Source: an uncultured Methylococcaceae bacterium
GTDB taxonomy: Bacteria; Pseudomonadota; Gammaproteobacteria; Methylococcales; Methylococcaceae
Assembly: GCA_903857165.1 (NCBI GenBank)
Contig: CAIODU010000206.1
Location: 1-39,028 of the forward strand
DNA length: 39,028 bases
Direction of reading: 5' to 3'
The notes beneath the pieces are model-generated. The model was not told the DNA's origin. It saw nothing but the letters and a program-made list of their open reading frames with translations, and ran no database searches. Both the position numbers and the translations under genes were made by a program. How positions within the stretch are numbered: position 1 is the first letter of the stretch; each line of letters starts with the position of its first letter. This document shows, in pieces, positions 25,166 through 33,897 of the stretch.

Positions 25166-25590
25166 AAAAAGAGGCCGCTGGAACGGTCCCAACCAGCCCC
25201 GCGAAACCGTATCTTGGTATGAGGGTGTGGCCTACACCCGCTGGTTGACGGCCAAGCTGCGCAAGCTGGGCTTGCTGCCGGAAGGAATGACGGTGCTTCT
25301 GCCGACTGAAGCGGAATGGGAAAAGGCGGCGAGAGGCACGGGTGGCCGGGAATACCCGTGGGGGGGGCGGATACTCGTCCGTCCAAGCCAACATCAACGA
25401 GACTTGGGGCAATTCGGGGACGTTGAATCTCGGGCAAACCACCGCCGTCGGGATTTATCCGCAGGGGGTCTCGCCGTATGGTGTGCTTGATATGGCCGGC
25501 AATGTTTGGGAATGGTGCTTGAACGAATACGAGCAGCCGGAACGCAAGGGGACGGAAGGTGAACCCGGTCGGGTCGTGCGGGGCGGTTCT

Positions 25591-25680
25591 TGGCTCGTCA
25601 GTCAAGGCGTCGCCCGCTGTGCCGTCCGCTACAGGACCCAACCTGACTTTCGCTACTACTATTACGGTTTCCGTGTGGTG
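25591..25680 (+). other. Candidate DGR variable region
   Basis: In the frame of the domain, scaffold residues RGGSW, R, A, R, P-D, R and GFR are fixed as in other FGE-sulfatase DGR targets, while the positions between them carry L, V, S, G, V, C, V, Y, T, F, Y, Y, Y, Y. All 14 are encoded by codons ending in C or T (CTC, GTC, AGT, GGC, GTC, TGT, GTC, TAC, ACC, TTT, TAC, TAC, TAT, TAC), as adenine-specific mutagenesis of AAC/AAT or similar template codons would give. No template repeat or reverse transcriptase is in this window. Confidence 0.65.
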
Positions 25681-25765
25681 GTGTTGTGTTCCGCCCCTGT
25701 TCTTTAGCTCTGATCTCTGTCGCTCTGCACTCTGTGTCTCTGAGGGTTCTGCACTCAGAGGGGGT

Positions 25766-25785
25766 GTGGGGGAGACTTCCCCCAC
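25766..25785 (+). repeat. 8-bp-stem, 4-nt-loop hairpin after the variable region
   Basis: GTGGGGGA, loop GACT, TCCCCCAC. GC-rich 7-10-bp stems with tetraloops just past the variable region are required for target recognition in the Bordetella phage DGR. Here the hairpin sits 59 nt after the stop. A second weaker repeat, CTCTGA...TCAGAG, lies at 25738-25760. Confidence 0.55.
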
Positions 25786-25786
25786 C

Positions 25787-25815
25787 GCCGCGTAGCGGCT
25801 CGCGATTTTTTTTTT
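25787..25815 (+). terminator. Probable Rho-independent terminator
   Basis: A short GCCGC-GTA-GCGGC stem is followed by TCGCGA and ten T residues. It would end transcription of the NACHT/FGE gene. Confidence 0.6.
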
Positions 25816-25866
25816 GCGTAAGGCCGGCAAGCCTTTGCCGACTTAAGGTGATTCCTGAGAAAGCGA

Positions 25867-25970
25867 CGTAGGGCGGCAACCCTTTGCCGCCGTTCCTTAT
25901 CGACTCCGCTCCAGGAACGGGCCGTCCGGTGAGCGAAGTCGAACCGTCGGCATGGGGATGCCGACCTACG
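25867..25970. repeat. GTAGGGCGGCAACC / GATGCCGACCTACG inverted-repeat element
   Basis: Ends CGTAGGGCGGCAACC and ATGCCGACCTACG are related inverted arms, the left one shared with 16999-17020. An inner CGTTCC...GGAACG pair is present. It fills the gap between the NACHT terminator and the cysB stop; its outer hairpin might slow transcription leaving cysB, but there is no T-run. Confidence 0.65.
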
Positions 25971-25983
25971 ACTGAATAACGCT

Positions 25984-26880
25984 TTAGCCAAACTCTTTGG
26001 CGGCAATCAGCAACTCTTCAATAAAATGTTGCCCGAACAAAGGAATATAACTATTTTTTAGATACGCGATTTTGGTATATGAGCTGGGTATCAAGTCGCC
26101 TAAATCACGCATCACTAAATCTGAATCAAGTAAAGGATCGTAGGCCATGCCTGCAATGATTCCCACGCCTAAGCCTAAACGCACATAGGTTTTTATTACA
26201 TCGGTATCGGCAGCGGCTAGGACAATATCCAGCGTTAAGTCTGTCGGTTCAAAAGTACGCTCAATGGTTGAGCGCCCTGTAAAACCAAAGCTGTAGGTCA
26301 GTATGGGAAACGTTGCCAAACGTTGCAGCGTAATAGTGCCTGTACATAATGGATGCCCCTCGGGGACTACGATGGCGTGATGCCATTCGTAGCATTTCTC
26401 TATGACTAAATCATTTTCCTCATCGACTTTTTCCGTACAGATCGCAATGTCGGCTTTTCCTGTATTGAGTTGAGTAATAAGCTGTTCAGGTGAAGCCTGT
26501 ACCATGTAGATGCTGACGTTAGGATATTTAGCCCTAAACCGCTGGATTGGTCGGGGTAAAAAATATTTGGCTTGGGTGTGCGTAGTGGCAATATGTAGCG
26601 TACCTTTATCGCTATCCATATAATCGCTGGCAATAACTTGAATATTGTTTTTTGCTTGGTTGATGATGGCAACTTCCTGCATGATGCGTTCTCCTATCAC
26701 GGTCATGCCTACCAGCCTTTTTCCTTGGCGTTCAAATAGGGGCGAGCCGATTTCTGCTTCAAACATCTGTAGCTGCCGACTGGCTGCCGATTGCACAATG
26801 TGCATTTTTTCGGCGGCTTTGGATAAATTTAAATTAGTTTCTTGCAGTACCCGCAATAATTCGATTTGACTTAAGTTCAC
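25984..26880 (-). CDS. cysB: LysR-type regulator CysB
   Basis: A 298-residue LysR regulator. The N-terminal helix-turn-helix (LSKAAEKMHIVQSAASRQLQMFE) has the CysB/Cbl-specific form, and the effector domain contains THTQAKYFLP, TEKVDEENDLVI and GLGVGIIAGMAYDP. It should activate sulfate-assimilation genes with O-acetylserine/N-acetylserine as inducer. Start is GTG at 26880, supported by AAGGAG 10 nt upstream; no ATG fits. It is the last gene of the operon, 24 nt after cysA, so the regulator is co-transcribed with its presumed target. Confidence 0.9.
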   Translation of the reverse strand: MNLSQIELLRVLQETNLNLSKAAEKMHIVQSAASRQLQMFEAEIGSPLFERQGKRLVGMTVIGERIMQEVAIINQAKNNIQVIASDYMDSDKGTLHIATTHTQAKYFLPRPIQRFRAKYPNVSIYMVQASPEQLITQLNTGKADIAICTEKVDEENDLVIEKCYEWHHAIVVPEGHPLCTGTITLQRLATFPILTYSFGFTGRSTIERTFEPTDLTLDIVLAAADTDVIKTYVRLGLGVGIIAGMAYDPLLDSDLVMRDLGDLIPSSYTKIAYLKNSYIPLFGQHFIEELLIAAKEFG

Positions 26881-26904
26881 GAAGGCAAAGCTCCTTTTTT
26901 ATAA

Positions 26905-27948
26905 TTAATGAAACCAATGCACCTGCCGTATGCGTACATCCACTTTATCACCTTTGCGTAATTCGAGTTGTTTAAATGATTCGTTCGACATTTCGGCATA
27001 AACCAGCGTGTTTGTCTCATTATGCGGCAGATTATTCGATAATACGATACGAATCAATGCACCTAGATGTTGCCAGTCTTCTATTATTGCAGACGCGCCG
27101 CTTTCATTCACCGCTTTGGTAATTTCAATATCATGCGGACGCACATGGGCTATTTGAGTTTCCATGGCGGGTCTTAAACCGGTACTTTCCAGCCAGAGTC
27201 TGCTGGGAGAGTCGACATGAAAAACATTGGTTTGTCCAATGAATTTAGATACAAAGGCATTCGCGGGATGATCATAAATGTCACTGGGTGAACCTTGTTG
27301 CTCAATAATCCCTTTGTTTAATACCACAACTTGACTGGCGACTTCCATTGCCTCTTCTTGGTCGTGAGTCACAAAAATACTGGTGACATGTAATTGTGAA
27401 TGCAGATTGCGTAACCAGATTCTTAAATCTTTACGGACACTGGCATCCAAGGCCCCAAAGGGCTCATCCAGCAATAACACCGAGGGTTCCACCGCCAACG
27501 CCCGTGCCAAGGCGATACGTTGGCGTTGTCCACCCGACAATTGATCGGGGTGACGATTATGTAGCCAATCCAACTGCACTAAGTTTAGCAAGTCGTGAAC
27601 TTTTTGCTTGATAATGGTTTCGCTAGGGCGATCACGTTTATGTTTTACGCGCAGACCAAAAGCCACATTATCAAAGACCGTCATGTGGCGAAACAAGGCG
27701 TAATGTTGAAAGACAAAACCAATGCCACGACGACTGACGTGTTGATCAGTCTCATCCACGCCATTTAATATGACCCGCCCCTCATCGGCATATTCCAGAC
27801 CGGCAATAATGCGCAATAAAGTCGTTTTCCCGCATCCTGAAGGACCGAGTAAAGCCACCAGTTCCCCGGCTGGTATTTCGAGATTAATGTTATTGAGCGC
27901 GGAAAATGTGCCATAATTTTTGCTGATATTGTTTAGTAAAATACTCAT
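26905..27948 (-). CDS. cysA: Sulfate/thiosulfate ABC transporter ATPase CysA
   Basis: A 347-residue ATPase starting [21 protein letters not shown]. Walker [11 protein letters not shown]-loop [12 protein letters not shown], signature LSGGQRQR and Walker [12 protein letters not shown] are intact; the C-terminal TOBE-like regulatory domain (HVRPHDIEI) is present. An upstream extension ([13 protein letters not shown]) lacks family support. Energises the CysTW channel. AT-rich, like its cysT/W partners. Confidence 0.93.
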   Translation of the reverse strand: MSILLNNISKNYGTFSALNNINLEIPAGELVALLGPSGCGKTTLLRIIAGLEYADEGRVILNGVDETDQHVSRRGIGFVFQHYALFRHMTVFDNVAFGLRVKHKRDRPSETIIKQKVHDLLNLVQLDWLHNRHPDQLSGGQRQRIALARALAVEPSVLLLDEPFGALDASVRKDLRIWLRNLHSQLHVTSIFVTHDQEEAMEVASQVVVLNKGIIEQQGSPSDIYDHPANAFVSKFIGQTNVFHVDSPSRLWLESTGLRPAMETQIAHVRPHDIEITKAVNESGASAIIEDWQHLGALIRIVLSNNLPHNETNTLVYAEMSNESFKQLELRKGDKVDVRIRQVHWFH

Positions 27949-27998
27949 GGTTTGCATCCGAGGTTGATATAAAGGTGAAAAATGCAAGCTTGCCTGGC

Positions 27999-28853
27999 TT
28001 ACGCACGGTCATGCGCCTGTTGCCATTCCAGAAAACTTTTTAAAATCAAGGTGACAATTGCCAAGCCTGCTAAAATCGAGGCACTGGCAAAAGCAGCGAC
28101 ACTATTGTATTCGTTATAACTGACTTCGACATGCAAGGGCAGGGTGTTGGTTAAACCACGTATGTGTCCAGATACCACTGATACTGCGCCAAATTCACCC
28201 ATGGCACGGGCATTACATAATAATATCCCGTATAACAAGGCCCATTTAATATTAGGTAAAGTGATGAAAAGGAAAGTTTTCCAGCCGCTGGCACCTAAAG
28301 ATAATGCAGCTTCCTCTTCTTCATTGCCCATTTCCTGCATTAAGGGAATTAATTCACGCGCAACAAAAGGAAAAGTAATAAACAAAGTGACGATGACAAT
28401 GCCAGGGACTGCGAAAATAATTTTAATATCGTGGGCATAAAGCCAGTCACCGAACCACCCTTGTTTTCCAAATAATAATACAAAGATTAAACCTGATATA
28501 ACCGGGGACACTGAAAACGGTAAATCAATTAGCGTTGTCAACAAGCTTTTTCCGATGAATTCAAAACGGGTGATCGCCCACGCGGCAGCAATCCCGAATA
28601 CCGTGTTTAACGGCACGGTTATTAATGCTGTCAATAGTGTTAACTTTATTGCTGACAGAGTGTCATGATCTGTCAATTCTGACCAATAAGCGGACCAGCC
28701 TTTGGCAAAGGCTGCTGTTATTATTAAGAGTAAAGGCAGGCACAAAAATAGCGCTATGAAAGCAAGGGCGATGGCTGTCAAGCTCCAGCGCACCCAAGCG
28801 GCATCCTGTGTTATCTGCGTTTGTAGGCGAATAGTTGATGATAAAGTAGCCAT
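27999..28853 (-). CDS. cysW: Sulfate ABC transporter permease CysW
   Basis: A roughly 284-residue inner-membrane protein with six predicted helices. The ABC permease EAA loop is [21 protein letters not shown], and [25 protein letters not shown] is the CysW-typical segment. ATG at 28853 (MATLSST) is preferred over 28862, three codons upstream. It lies 54 nt after cysT. Confidence 0.9.
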   Translation of the reverse strand: MATLSSTIRLQTQITQDAAWVRWSLTAIALAFIALFLCLPLLLIITAAFAKGWSAYWSELTDHDTLSAIKLTLLTALITVPLNTVFGIAAAWAITRFEFIGKSLLTTLIDLPFSVSPVISGLIFVLLFGKQGWFGDWLYAHDIKIIFAVPGIVIVTLFITFPFVARELIPLMQEMGNEEEEAALSLGASGWKTFLFITLPNIKWALLYGILLCNARAMGEFGAVSVVSGHIRGLTNTLPLHVEVSYNEYNSVAAFASASILAGLAIVTLILKSFLEWQQAHDRA

Positions 28854-28907
28854 AAAATACATCTCAAGTGGGGTGATCAGGCTTTGCCTGACAATTGGTT
28901 GTAAAAA

Positions 28908-29735
28908 TTAAAGTTGCCCAGAACGTTTGCGTATCCACATCTGTAATAAATTAATAAACAACAGAAGCGCGAAAGAAATGACCAGCATGGTTAACGCAAT
29001 GGCGGTTGCCCCTGCGTATTCGTATTGTTCTAACTTCGTCACGATTAACAGCGGCACGATTTCAGAAATGTATGGAATATTCCCTGCAATAAAAATCACT
29101 GAGCCGTACTCGCCAACGCCTCTGGCAAATGCTAAAGCAAAACCTGTCAACAGTGCTGGAAATATATTGGGAAAAATTATTTTAGTAAACACTTGCAGTC
29201 GAGTTGCACCTAAACTGGATGCTGCCTCTTCCATACGTGAATCAAATTCCTGCAATACCGGTTCCACGGTGCGTACCACAAAAGGAATGCTGATAAAAAT
29301 AAGTGCGACTACTATACCTGATGGAGTATAAGCAATGCGCAAATTAAAACTATCGATAAGGAACTTACCTAAAATGCCGCTAGGCTGAAAAATAGTCGCC
29401 AACACAATACCCGCAACCGCAGTCGGTAAAGCAAATGGCAAATCAATCAGCGCATCCATTAGTTTCTTACCTGTAAATGAATACCGCGTAAATACCCATG
29501 CGATAATAAAACCAAAGAAACTGGCAATTGCAGCGGCAACTAAAGCCGTGACAAAACTGACTCGAAAGGCGGCCAGCACCCGGTTATGAGTAATGATATT
29601 GACATAATCTTGCCAACCGAGTTGCAGGCTTTTAAAAATTAGCGTACTCAAGGGAATGAGCACTACCAGCCCTAGATAGAACAGCGTAAAGCCAAGTGCT
29701 GGACGAAACCCTGGCATAATGCGACTTTGACTCAT
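28908..29735 (-). CDS. cysT: Sulfate ABC transporter permease CysT (CysU)
   Basis: A 275-residue inner-membrane permease. Features: LPTAVAGIVLATIF, EEAASSLGATRLQVFTKIIFP (EAA loop) and FARGVGEYGSVIFIAGN, all typical of CysT. AGGAA lies 9 nt before the ATG. With CysW it forms the sulfate channel. The strand is visibly richer in A/T from here through cysA than in the preceding EAL, mop and sbp genes. Confidence 0.92.
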   Translation of the reverse strand: MSQSRIMPGFRPALGFTLFYLGLVVLIPLSTLIFKSLQLGWQDYVNIITHNRVLAAFRVSFVTALVAAAIASFFGFIIAWVFTRYSFTGKKLMDALIDLPFALPTAVAGIVLATIFQPSGILGKFLIDSFNLRIAYTPSGIVVALIFISIPFVVRTVEPVLQEFDSRMEEAASSLGATRLQVFTKIIFPNIFPALLTGFALAFARGVGEYGSVIFIAGNIPYISEIVPLLIVTKLEQYEYAGATAIALTMLVISFALLLFINLLQMWIRKRSGQL

Positions 29736-29781
29736 GGTTTTTTGTTCCTGTTAATGTTTTTCATGACAACGCGGTGCGCCA

Positions 29782-30696
29782 TTACCCACGGTGAATACCT
29801 ATTGGTGTATGGAGGGACTGCCCTTGTGTCTGTCCTGTTTGGGCAACCACAAGGGATTGCCCCCGCGAAATTCTAAATGAGCGAAATTGCTCGTAATAAT
29901 CGCCCTTGACATAGGCTGGACGCAAACTCCCGGCCAATTGCGCATCATTTTCATCCTTGATTCCCTCCACTAAAAGCTCGGTATCCAAACGGTAAATAAC
30001 CGACAATAGGGAGGTTTTTCGTTCGCAAAACTCGTCACTACGGCGCAGTTGGGAAAAAAACCTGCCGTCCAGGCGAACAAAGTCCGGCGTGATGCGCTGC
30101 AGGAATTCGATGCAATAACGTTCAAAAAAGGGTTCGCTGGCTTGTTCGTCGAATTTTATCGCCGTGCTGTAACCCCGCCTTCGATAATTCCTCAACCCCT
30201 CTTGGAGCAGAGTGAATTGGCGGTCATACAGCGGGCTAATCGCCACCGAAATCACCACACGCCGGGGTGACAGGCCGCAGCGGAAGATCACCTCCTCAAA
30301 ATAGGCACCGTGGTCGCGCTTGACTCCCAGCAGATGGCGCGGATGCACATGCAAAAAAAGATTGCCATTCTCATGCGCGATGGGCAGGTAATTCAGCATG
30401 TGCAGGATCCTGCACAGCCGGTCCAAGTTGACAATGTCTGCGGCTTCCGCCAAATGGAAAATCTTGGCTGCAATCGTTTGGCTGGTTTCCGGCGGAAAGG
30501 CCCGCAGCGTGGCATCATGGCCCATGATGACGGAAGGGGTTTTGGCCCTGCGTATGGGGTGGAATTCGGTGGCTAGACGCAATCCCCCCGCACGGCTTTC
30601 CACTTGCCCCTCCCGGACAAACAAAGGCGGTTCGGAAAGGCCCTGTTCCTCGCTGATGCGCTGATTAAAATACTCGGTTAAATCGCGTAATGGCAT
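29782..30696 (-). CDS. Degenerate EAL-domain protein in the sulfate operon
   Basis: A 304-residue protein with the overall order of an EAL c-di-GMP phosphodiesterase but with catalytic positions lost. The EAL signature region reads GHDATLRAF (E-A-L to D-A-T), the N-x-S position is LHVHP, the E-I-T-E segment is VISVAIS, DDFG is KFDEQ, K-I-D is VRLDG; only VEGIKDE keeps its Glu. It is therefore probably inactive as an enzyme and might bind c-di-GMP or a protein partner. It sits between mop (36 nt gap) and cysT (46 nt gap) in the same direction, suggesting co-expression with sulfate uptake. Confidence 0.75.
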   Translation of the reverse strand: MPLRDLTEYFNQRISEEQGLSEPPLFVREGQVESRAGGLRLATEFHPIRRAKTPSVIMGHDATLRAFPPETSQTIAAKIFHLAEAADIVNLDRLCRILHMLNYLPIAHENGNLFLHVHPRHLLGVKRDHGAYFEEVIFRCGLSPRRVVISVAISPLYDRQFTLLQEGLRNYRRRGYSTAIKFDEQASEPFFERYCIEFLQRITPDFVRLDGRFFSQLRRSDEFCERKTSLLSVIYRLDTELLVEGIKDENDAQLAGSLRPAYVKGDYYEQFRSFRISRGQSLVVAQTGQTQGQSLHTPIGIHRG

Positions 30697-30732
30697 GGCT
30701 TTAAAATCCCAATAAAATCTGCGTCTACCGCT

Positions 30733-30954
30733 CTATCCAGTGGGTTTGGCCAAGGCCACCTCGGTGGCCTTGACCACGGCAATTGCCTCAGCACCAATCC
30801 GCAGATCTAAATTCATCAAAGAACTAGTCGTTATCACCGAGGTGATGACACCGGCGGGCGTGTCCAATTCAATTTCGGAGACGGCATCGCCCAGATGGAT
30901 ATATTTGACGATGCCCTTGATCTGGTTCCTGGCATTGATGGCTGAAATGGACAC
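30733..30954 (-). CDS. Single-domain molybdenum-pterin-binding (Mop/TOBE) protein
   Basis: A 73-residue molbindin-type protein: SISAINARNQIKGIVKYIHLGDAVSEI and a LRIGAEAIAVVKATEVALAK ending, the classic Mop fold. Start is GTG at 30954, backed by AAGGAAGG a few nt upstream, 10 nt after the sbp stop. Mop proteins bind molybdate or other oxyanions such as tungstate. In this place it may buffer sulfate or molybdate carried by the same transporter; that is inference. Confidence 0.88.
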   Translation of the reverse strand: MSISAINARNQIKGIVKYIHLGDAVSEIELDTPAGVITSVITTSSLMNLDLRIGAEAIAVVKATEVALAKPTG

Positions 30955-30964
30955 AGTTCCTTCC

Positions 30965-31972
30965 TTACTGTGAATAAATCTGGTCAAACGCCCCGCCGTC
31001 GGCAAAATGGGTGGCGTGCGCCTTGTTCCACCCACCGAATACCTCGTCGATGGTAAACAGATTCAAAGCCTTGAACTGTTTGCCGTATTTCGCCAGGATT
31101 TCGGGGTCGCGCGGGCGATAGAAATTTTTCGCGGCAATGTCCTGTCCTTCCTTGCTGTAAAGGTATTCCAGATATTCCTCGGCGGCTTTTTCGGTTCCAT
31201 GTTTGCTTGCCACCTTGTCGACCACGGCAACCGATGGCTCTGCCAAGATGCTCACCGACGGCACCACCACTTGGTATTTGTCCGCCCCATATTCCTTTAA
31301 GGACAGATATGCCTCGTTCTCCCATGCAATGAGCACATCGCCAATTTCCCGTTCGACGAAGGAAACCGTGGCCCCCCTCGCCCCGGTGTCGAGAACGGCA
31401 ACATTCTTGTAGAGTTTCTTGAGGAAATCTTTTGCGGCATCGTCGGTGCCATATTTCTTCAAGGCATAGCCATAAGCCGCGAGGTAATTCCAGCGGGCAC
31501 CACCCGAGGTTTTCGGGTTGGGCGTGACCACGGAGACACCGGGCTTGACTAAATCATCCCAGTCCTTGATGCCTTTGGGATTGCCCGCCCGCACTAGGAA
31601 AACTGCCGTCGAGGTGTAGGGGGCGCTATTATTGGGCAAGCGGGATTGCCAGTCTTCAGGAATCAGCTTGGCTTTTTGATAAAGCTGGTCCACATCGTAA
31701 GCCAGAGCCAAGGTCACCACGTCCGCATCCAATCCGTCAATGACACTGCGGGCCTGTTTGCCGCTGCCGCCGTGGGATTGCTGGATTTCAACGGTCTGCC
31801 CAGTTGTTTCCTTCCAATGCTTGGCGAAGGCGGCGTTGTACTCCTGATACAACTCCCGGGTCGGGTCATAAGAGACGTTGAGCAGCTTCACATCGGCAGC
31901 TTGGGCTGTCGCCGTGCTGATCAATGCGATGGTTAGCAAGAGCTTCAAAAAGTGTGTGTAAAATGTATTCAC
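30965..31972 (-). CDS. sbp: Periplasmic sulfate-binding protein
   Basis: A 335-residue Sbp/CysP-type solute-binding protein. Signal peptide [16 protein letters not shown], then [19 protein letters not shown], the oxyanion-binding [13 protein letters not shown] and the hinge segments [20 protein letters not shown] and [13 protein letters not shown]. The start is GTG at 31972 with GAGAGG 8 nt before it. It delivers sulfate to CysTWA. It lies 64 nt after the porin stop, so porin and transporter may share a transcript. Confidence 0.94.
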   Translation of the reverse strand: MNTFYTHFLKLLLTIALISTATAQAADVKLLNVSYDPTRELYQEYNAAFAKHWKETTGQTVEIQQSHGGSGKQARSVIDGLDADVVTLALAYDVDQLYQKAKLIPEDWQSRLPNNSAPYTSTAVFLVRAGNPKGIKDWDDLVKPGVSVVTPNPKTSGGARWNYLAAYGYALKKYGTDDAAKDFLKKLYKNVAVLDTGARGATVSFVEREIGDVLIAWENEAYLSLKEYGADKYQVVVPSVSILAEPSVAVVDKVASKHGTEKAAEEYLEYLYSKEGQDIAAKNFYRPRDPEILAKYGKQFKALNLFTIDEVFGGWNKAHATHFADGGAFDQIYSQ

Positions 31973-32036
31973 AGGTTATACCTCTCTGTTGAATGGTGGA
32001 TTCCAGGCTAAACCCTCAAGCCTAGCCTTCATTAAA

Positions 32037-33734
32037 TTAAAAAGAAACTTGGAAGCGTGTAGAGAACACTTTTTCCATTTGACGGCTCAGGACATTCGTT
32101 GCGGTTCCCGAACCACCATGGAAGTAGGTTTGTTCGTAATCGCTGCGGACTAGGACGTTGCGATTCAGATACCAGTTTATGCCCAAAGCCCAACCTGTCG
32201 CTTGCGTAATCGATTTGCTGGGATCTAGGAATACAAACCGGTTAGCAGCCGTATTGTTAATCCCTTGGTTCTCATAAACAGAGTTATCGATATCCAATTC
32301 TGTGTAACGGGCAGTGAATTGGAGCGCCCCCCAGTTGCCATTGAAAGGATCAAAGGGTTGGCGCGGCTTCACACCTTGGAAGGTGACGTCCTCGCCAGTC
32401 AGCACATAAGATGCCCATACCTGCCACGCTTGGTTGTTCTCGGTAATATGACGAGTCTGAGGATTAGTACCTGCTTTGGTGGCCTGCAATCTCTGTGAAG
32501 ATAAGGCATATTCACCCATCAACCCGAACGGGCCGTAATACCAGTAGAGTTGTGGATAGACGCGATAATGCGTACCATCTGCCGACAGGAAGGCCGCATT
32601 GGCTCCTGGCAGTGAATAATTGACAATCGTGTTCTGACCGTTGGCGCTGACCAAATTGTTGAGCACGGTTGTCGATTGGTTGAGAGACGAGTAACTGCCG
32701 GCCACGCCAATTCCAAGACCTTCGAGTGGCTTTATCCCCGATTTTTGGAAAGGATGGGCGAATATTCGTCCAATAAAGTCTTTGCCGTCTTGGTTTGCGG
32801 TGTCGTTCATGTTAGAGGCGGTGCCATTGTCACCGCTGCCGTTAAACACACCTAACTGATAATTGAAGAAATTTCTGGAATCTATGGGGTTTACGCCACC
32901 ATACACGACTTTCTCGCCTGGTCTGGCAAATGACCCGTGTAGCATGATGCCCACGTCGCGGTTACTGGCCAATTGTGTAGGATAGCCACGTTCCAAGAAG
33001 GTGCCGTCCGAGTCACCTTGCAAACGCTCTAAGCTGAGTGGGGTTTTTTGCTTGCCTATGCTGAGGCTTGCATACGGCAGATAACGCGCATCCAAATAGG
33101 CATACTGCAACAATGTGGAACCTTTCCCCCAATCTGGTAATACATTGAAGTCAAAGTATTTGAACAGCGTACCCTGTACACCGATACGGGCCTGCTTGAG
33201 TTGAAAAGTGTCGGCTAGGTTGATGCCGTTAGGCAGTCCGCCCGGCAGGGTGCTTGGATAGGAACTTGAACCTGCGGTCGGTGTGATCGTAGTGGCTGCG
33301 TTATCGTCCATGAAAAATTTAGCATCTGCTTGGAGAGCAGCGTGCAAACGCACGGTATGATCACCTTCAGGCGAAGTCAATCTCAAGCCTTCCGGGCCCA
33401 TGTCCTCTTTCGAGACTTTCTTGGCGTTATCCGCTGCCACCTCATGGTCCAATTCTAGCTTGCGCTCCAATATTTTAACTTTCTGATCCAATTGCTTGAT
33501 GGCAGGCTGATCCGTCTCGGCCACTTGGGCCGCCGTCGTTTTGGCGGCAAGTTTTTTCCCCGGTTCTTTGCCTTCGTCAAGGGCCAGCCGCTGCTCCAAC
33601 ACCTCCAAGCGCCGCACCAGCGCTTCGATCTGCGCATCCTTGGACGATTTCTTTGCCGCCTCCGCAACTTGGGAATGGCCGCCTAGCAGCCCGCCGACCG
33701 TTGCGGCAATTAACAGTAATTTATGCTTTTTCAT
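32037..33734 (-). CDS. OprO/OprP-type outer membrane porin
   Basis: A 565-residue porin: signal peptide MKKHKLLLIAATVGGLLGG...AEA, a long coiled-coil (residues ~25-95: LVRRLEVLEQRLALDEGK, KVKILERKLELDHEV), then a 16-strand-type barrel with the usual DTFQLKQARIGVQGTLFKYFD, LQYAYLDARYLPYASLSIGKQKTPL and terminal Phe (STRFQVSF). The family is called phosphate-selective. Its place directly upstream of sbp suggests that it passes sulfate; this is inferred. Start at 33734 excludes an unlikely 17-residue extension before the signal peptide. Confidence 0.87.
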   Translation of the reverse strand: MKKHKLLLIAATVGGLLGGHSQVAEAAKKSSKDAQIEALVRRLEVLEQRLALDEGKEPGKKLAAKTTAAQVAETDQPAIKQLDQKVKILERKLELDHEVAADNAKKVSKEDMGPEGLRLTSPEGDHTVRLHAALQADAKFFMDDNAATTITPTAGSSSYPSTLPGGLPNGINLADTFQLKQARIGVQGTLFKYFDFNVLPDWGKGSTLLQYAYLDARYLPYASLSIGKQKTPLSLERLQGDSDGTFLERGYPTQLASNRDVGIMLHGSFARPGEKVVYGGVNPIDSRNFFNYQLGVFNGSGDNGTASNMNDTANQDGKDFIGRIFAHPFQKSGIKPLEGLGIGVAGSYSSLNQSTTVLNNLVSANGQNTIVNYSLPGANAAFLSADGTHYRVYPQLYWYYGPFGLMGEYALSSQRLQATKAGTNPQTRHITENNQAWQVWASYVLTGEDVTFQGVKPRQPFDPFNGNWGALQFTARYTELDIDNSVYENQGINNTAANRFVFLDPSKSITQATGWALGINWYLNRNVLVRSDYEQTYFHGGSGTATNVLSRQMEKVFSTRFQVSF

Positions 33735-33853
33735 GATGTGACACCGTATTTCTAGCTGCAATTGAATGGAGCCGTAAAAATTCAAAGGCTTTCGTTTTCA
33801 GGTTAAATTGTAAATAAACGTTGCACATTAATAAAACGATTGTATTAGATTTA

Positions 33854-33874
33854 TATATCTAAAATTTAGATATA
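33854..33874. promoter_or_regulatory. Perfect 10-1-10 palindrome upstream of the porin
   Basis: TATATCTAAA-A-TTTAGATATA, 120 bp before the porin ATG in an AT-rich tract. The perfect symmetry suggests a dimeric regulator site or a strong AT-rich promoter element for the porin-sbp-cys operon. It does not resemble a typical CysB site clearly enough to name the regulator. Confidence 0.5.
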
Positions 33875-33897
33875 CAGACGATGATCGATTTTGTTGA

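Larger units (their letters stand above)
22527..25707 (+). pseudogene. DUF4062-NACHT-FGE-sulfatase protein, frame broken at a poly-G run; probable DGR target
   Basis: The start MKKKIYLSSTFIDLEEHR (22527, after GGAAG) opens a DUF4062 sensor/effector domain (~residues 1-90). A NACHT/STAND ATPase follows: Walker A LPGAPGAGKTTF (residues ~244-255) and Walker B LLILDGVDEV (~350-359), then helical repeats. The C-terminus from about 24940 is an FGE-sulfatase/C-type lectin domain (WVEIPEGPF, ARYPITNSQF, LPTEAEWEKAARG). The frame stops at 25490, but removing one G from eight at 25360-25367 joins it to the remaining domain (GYSSVQANINET, VLDMAGNVWEW, VRGGSW...GFRVV), giving about 1060 residues. The last 35 residues show a DGR-like variable region. 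Bacterial NACHT proteins of this build are viewed as conflict or antiphage sensors; the role here is inferred. ON and OFF forms may coexist. Confidence 0.8.

Noticed and set aside
25069-25830. Minus-strand ORF of 253 residues antisense to the FGE domain
   Set aside because: Shadow; the plus strand keeps domain motifs on both sides of the frameshift.
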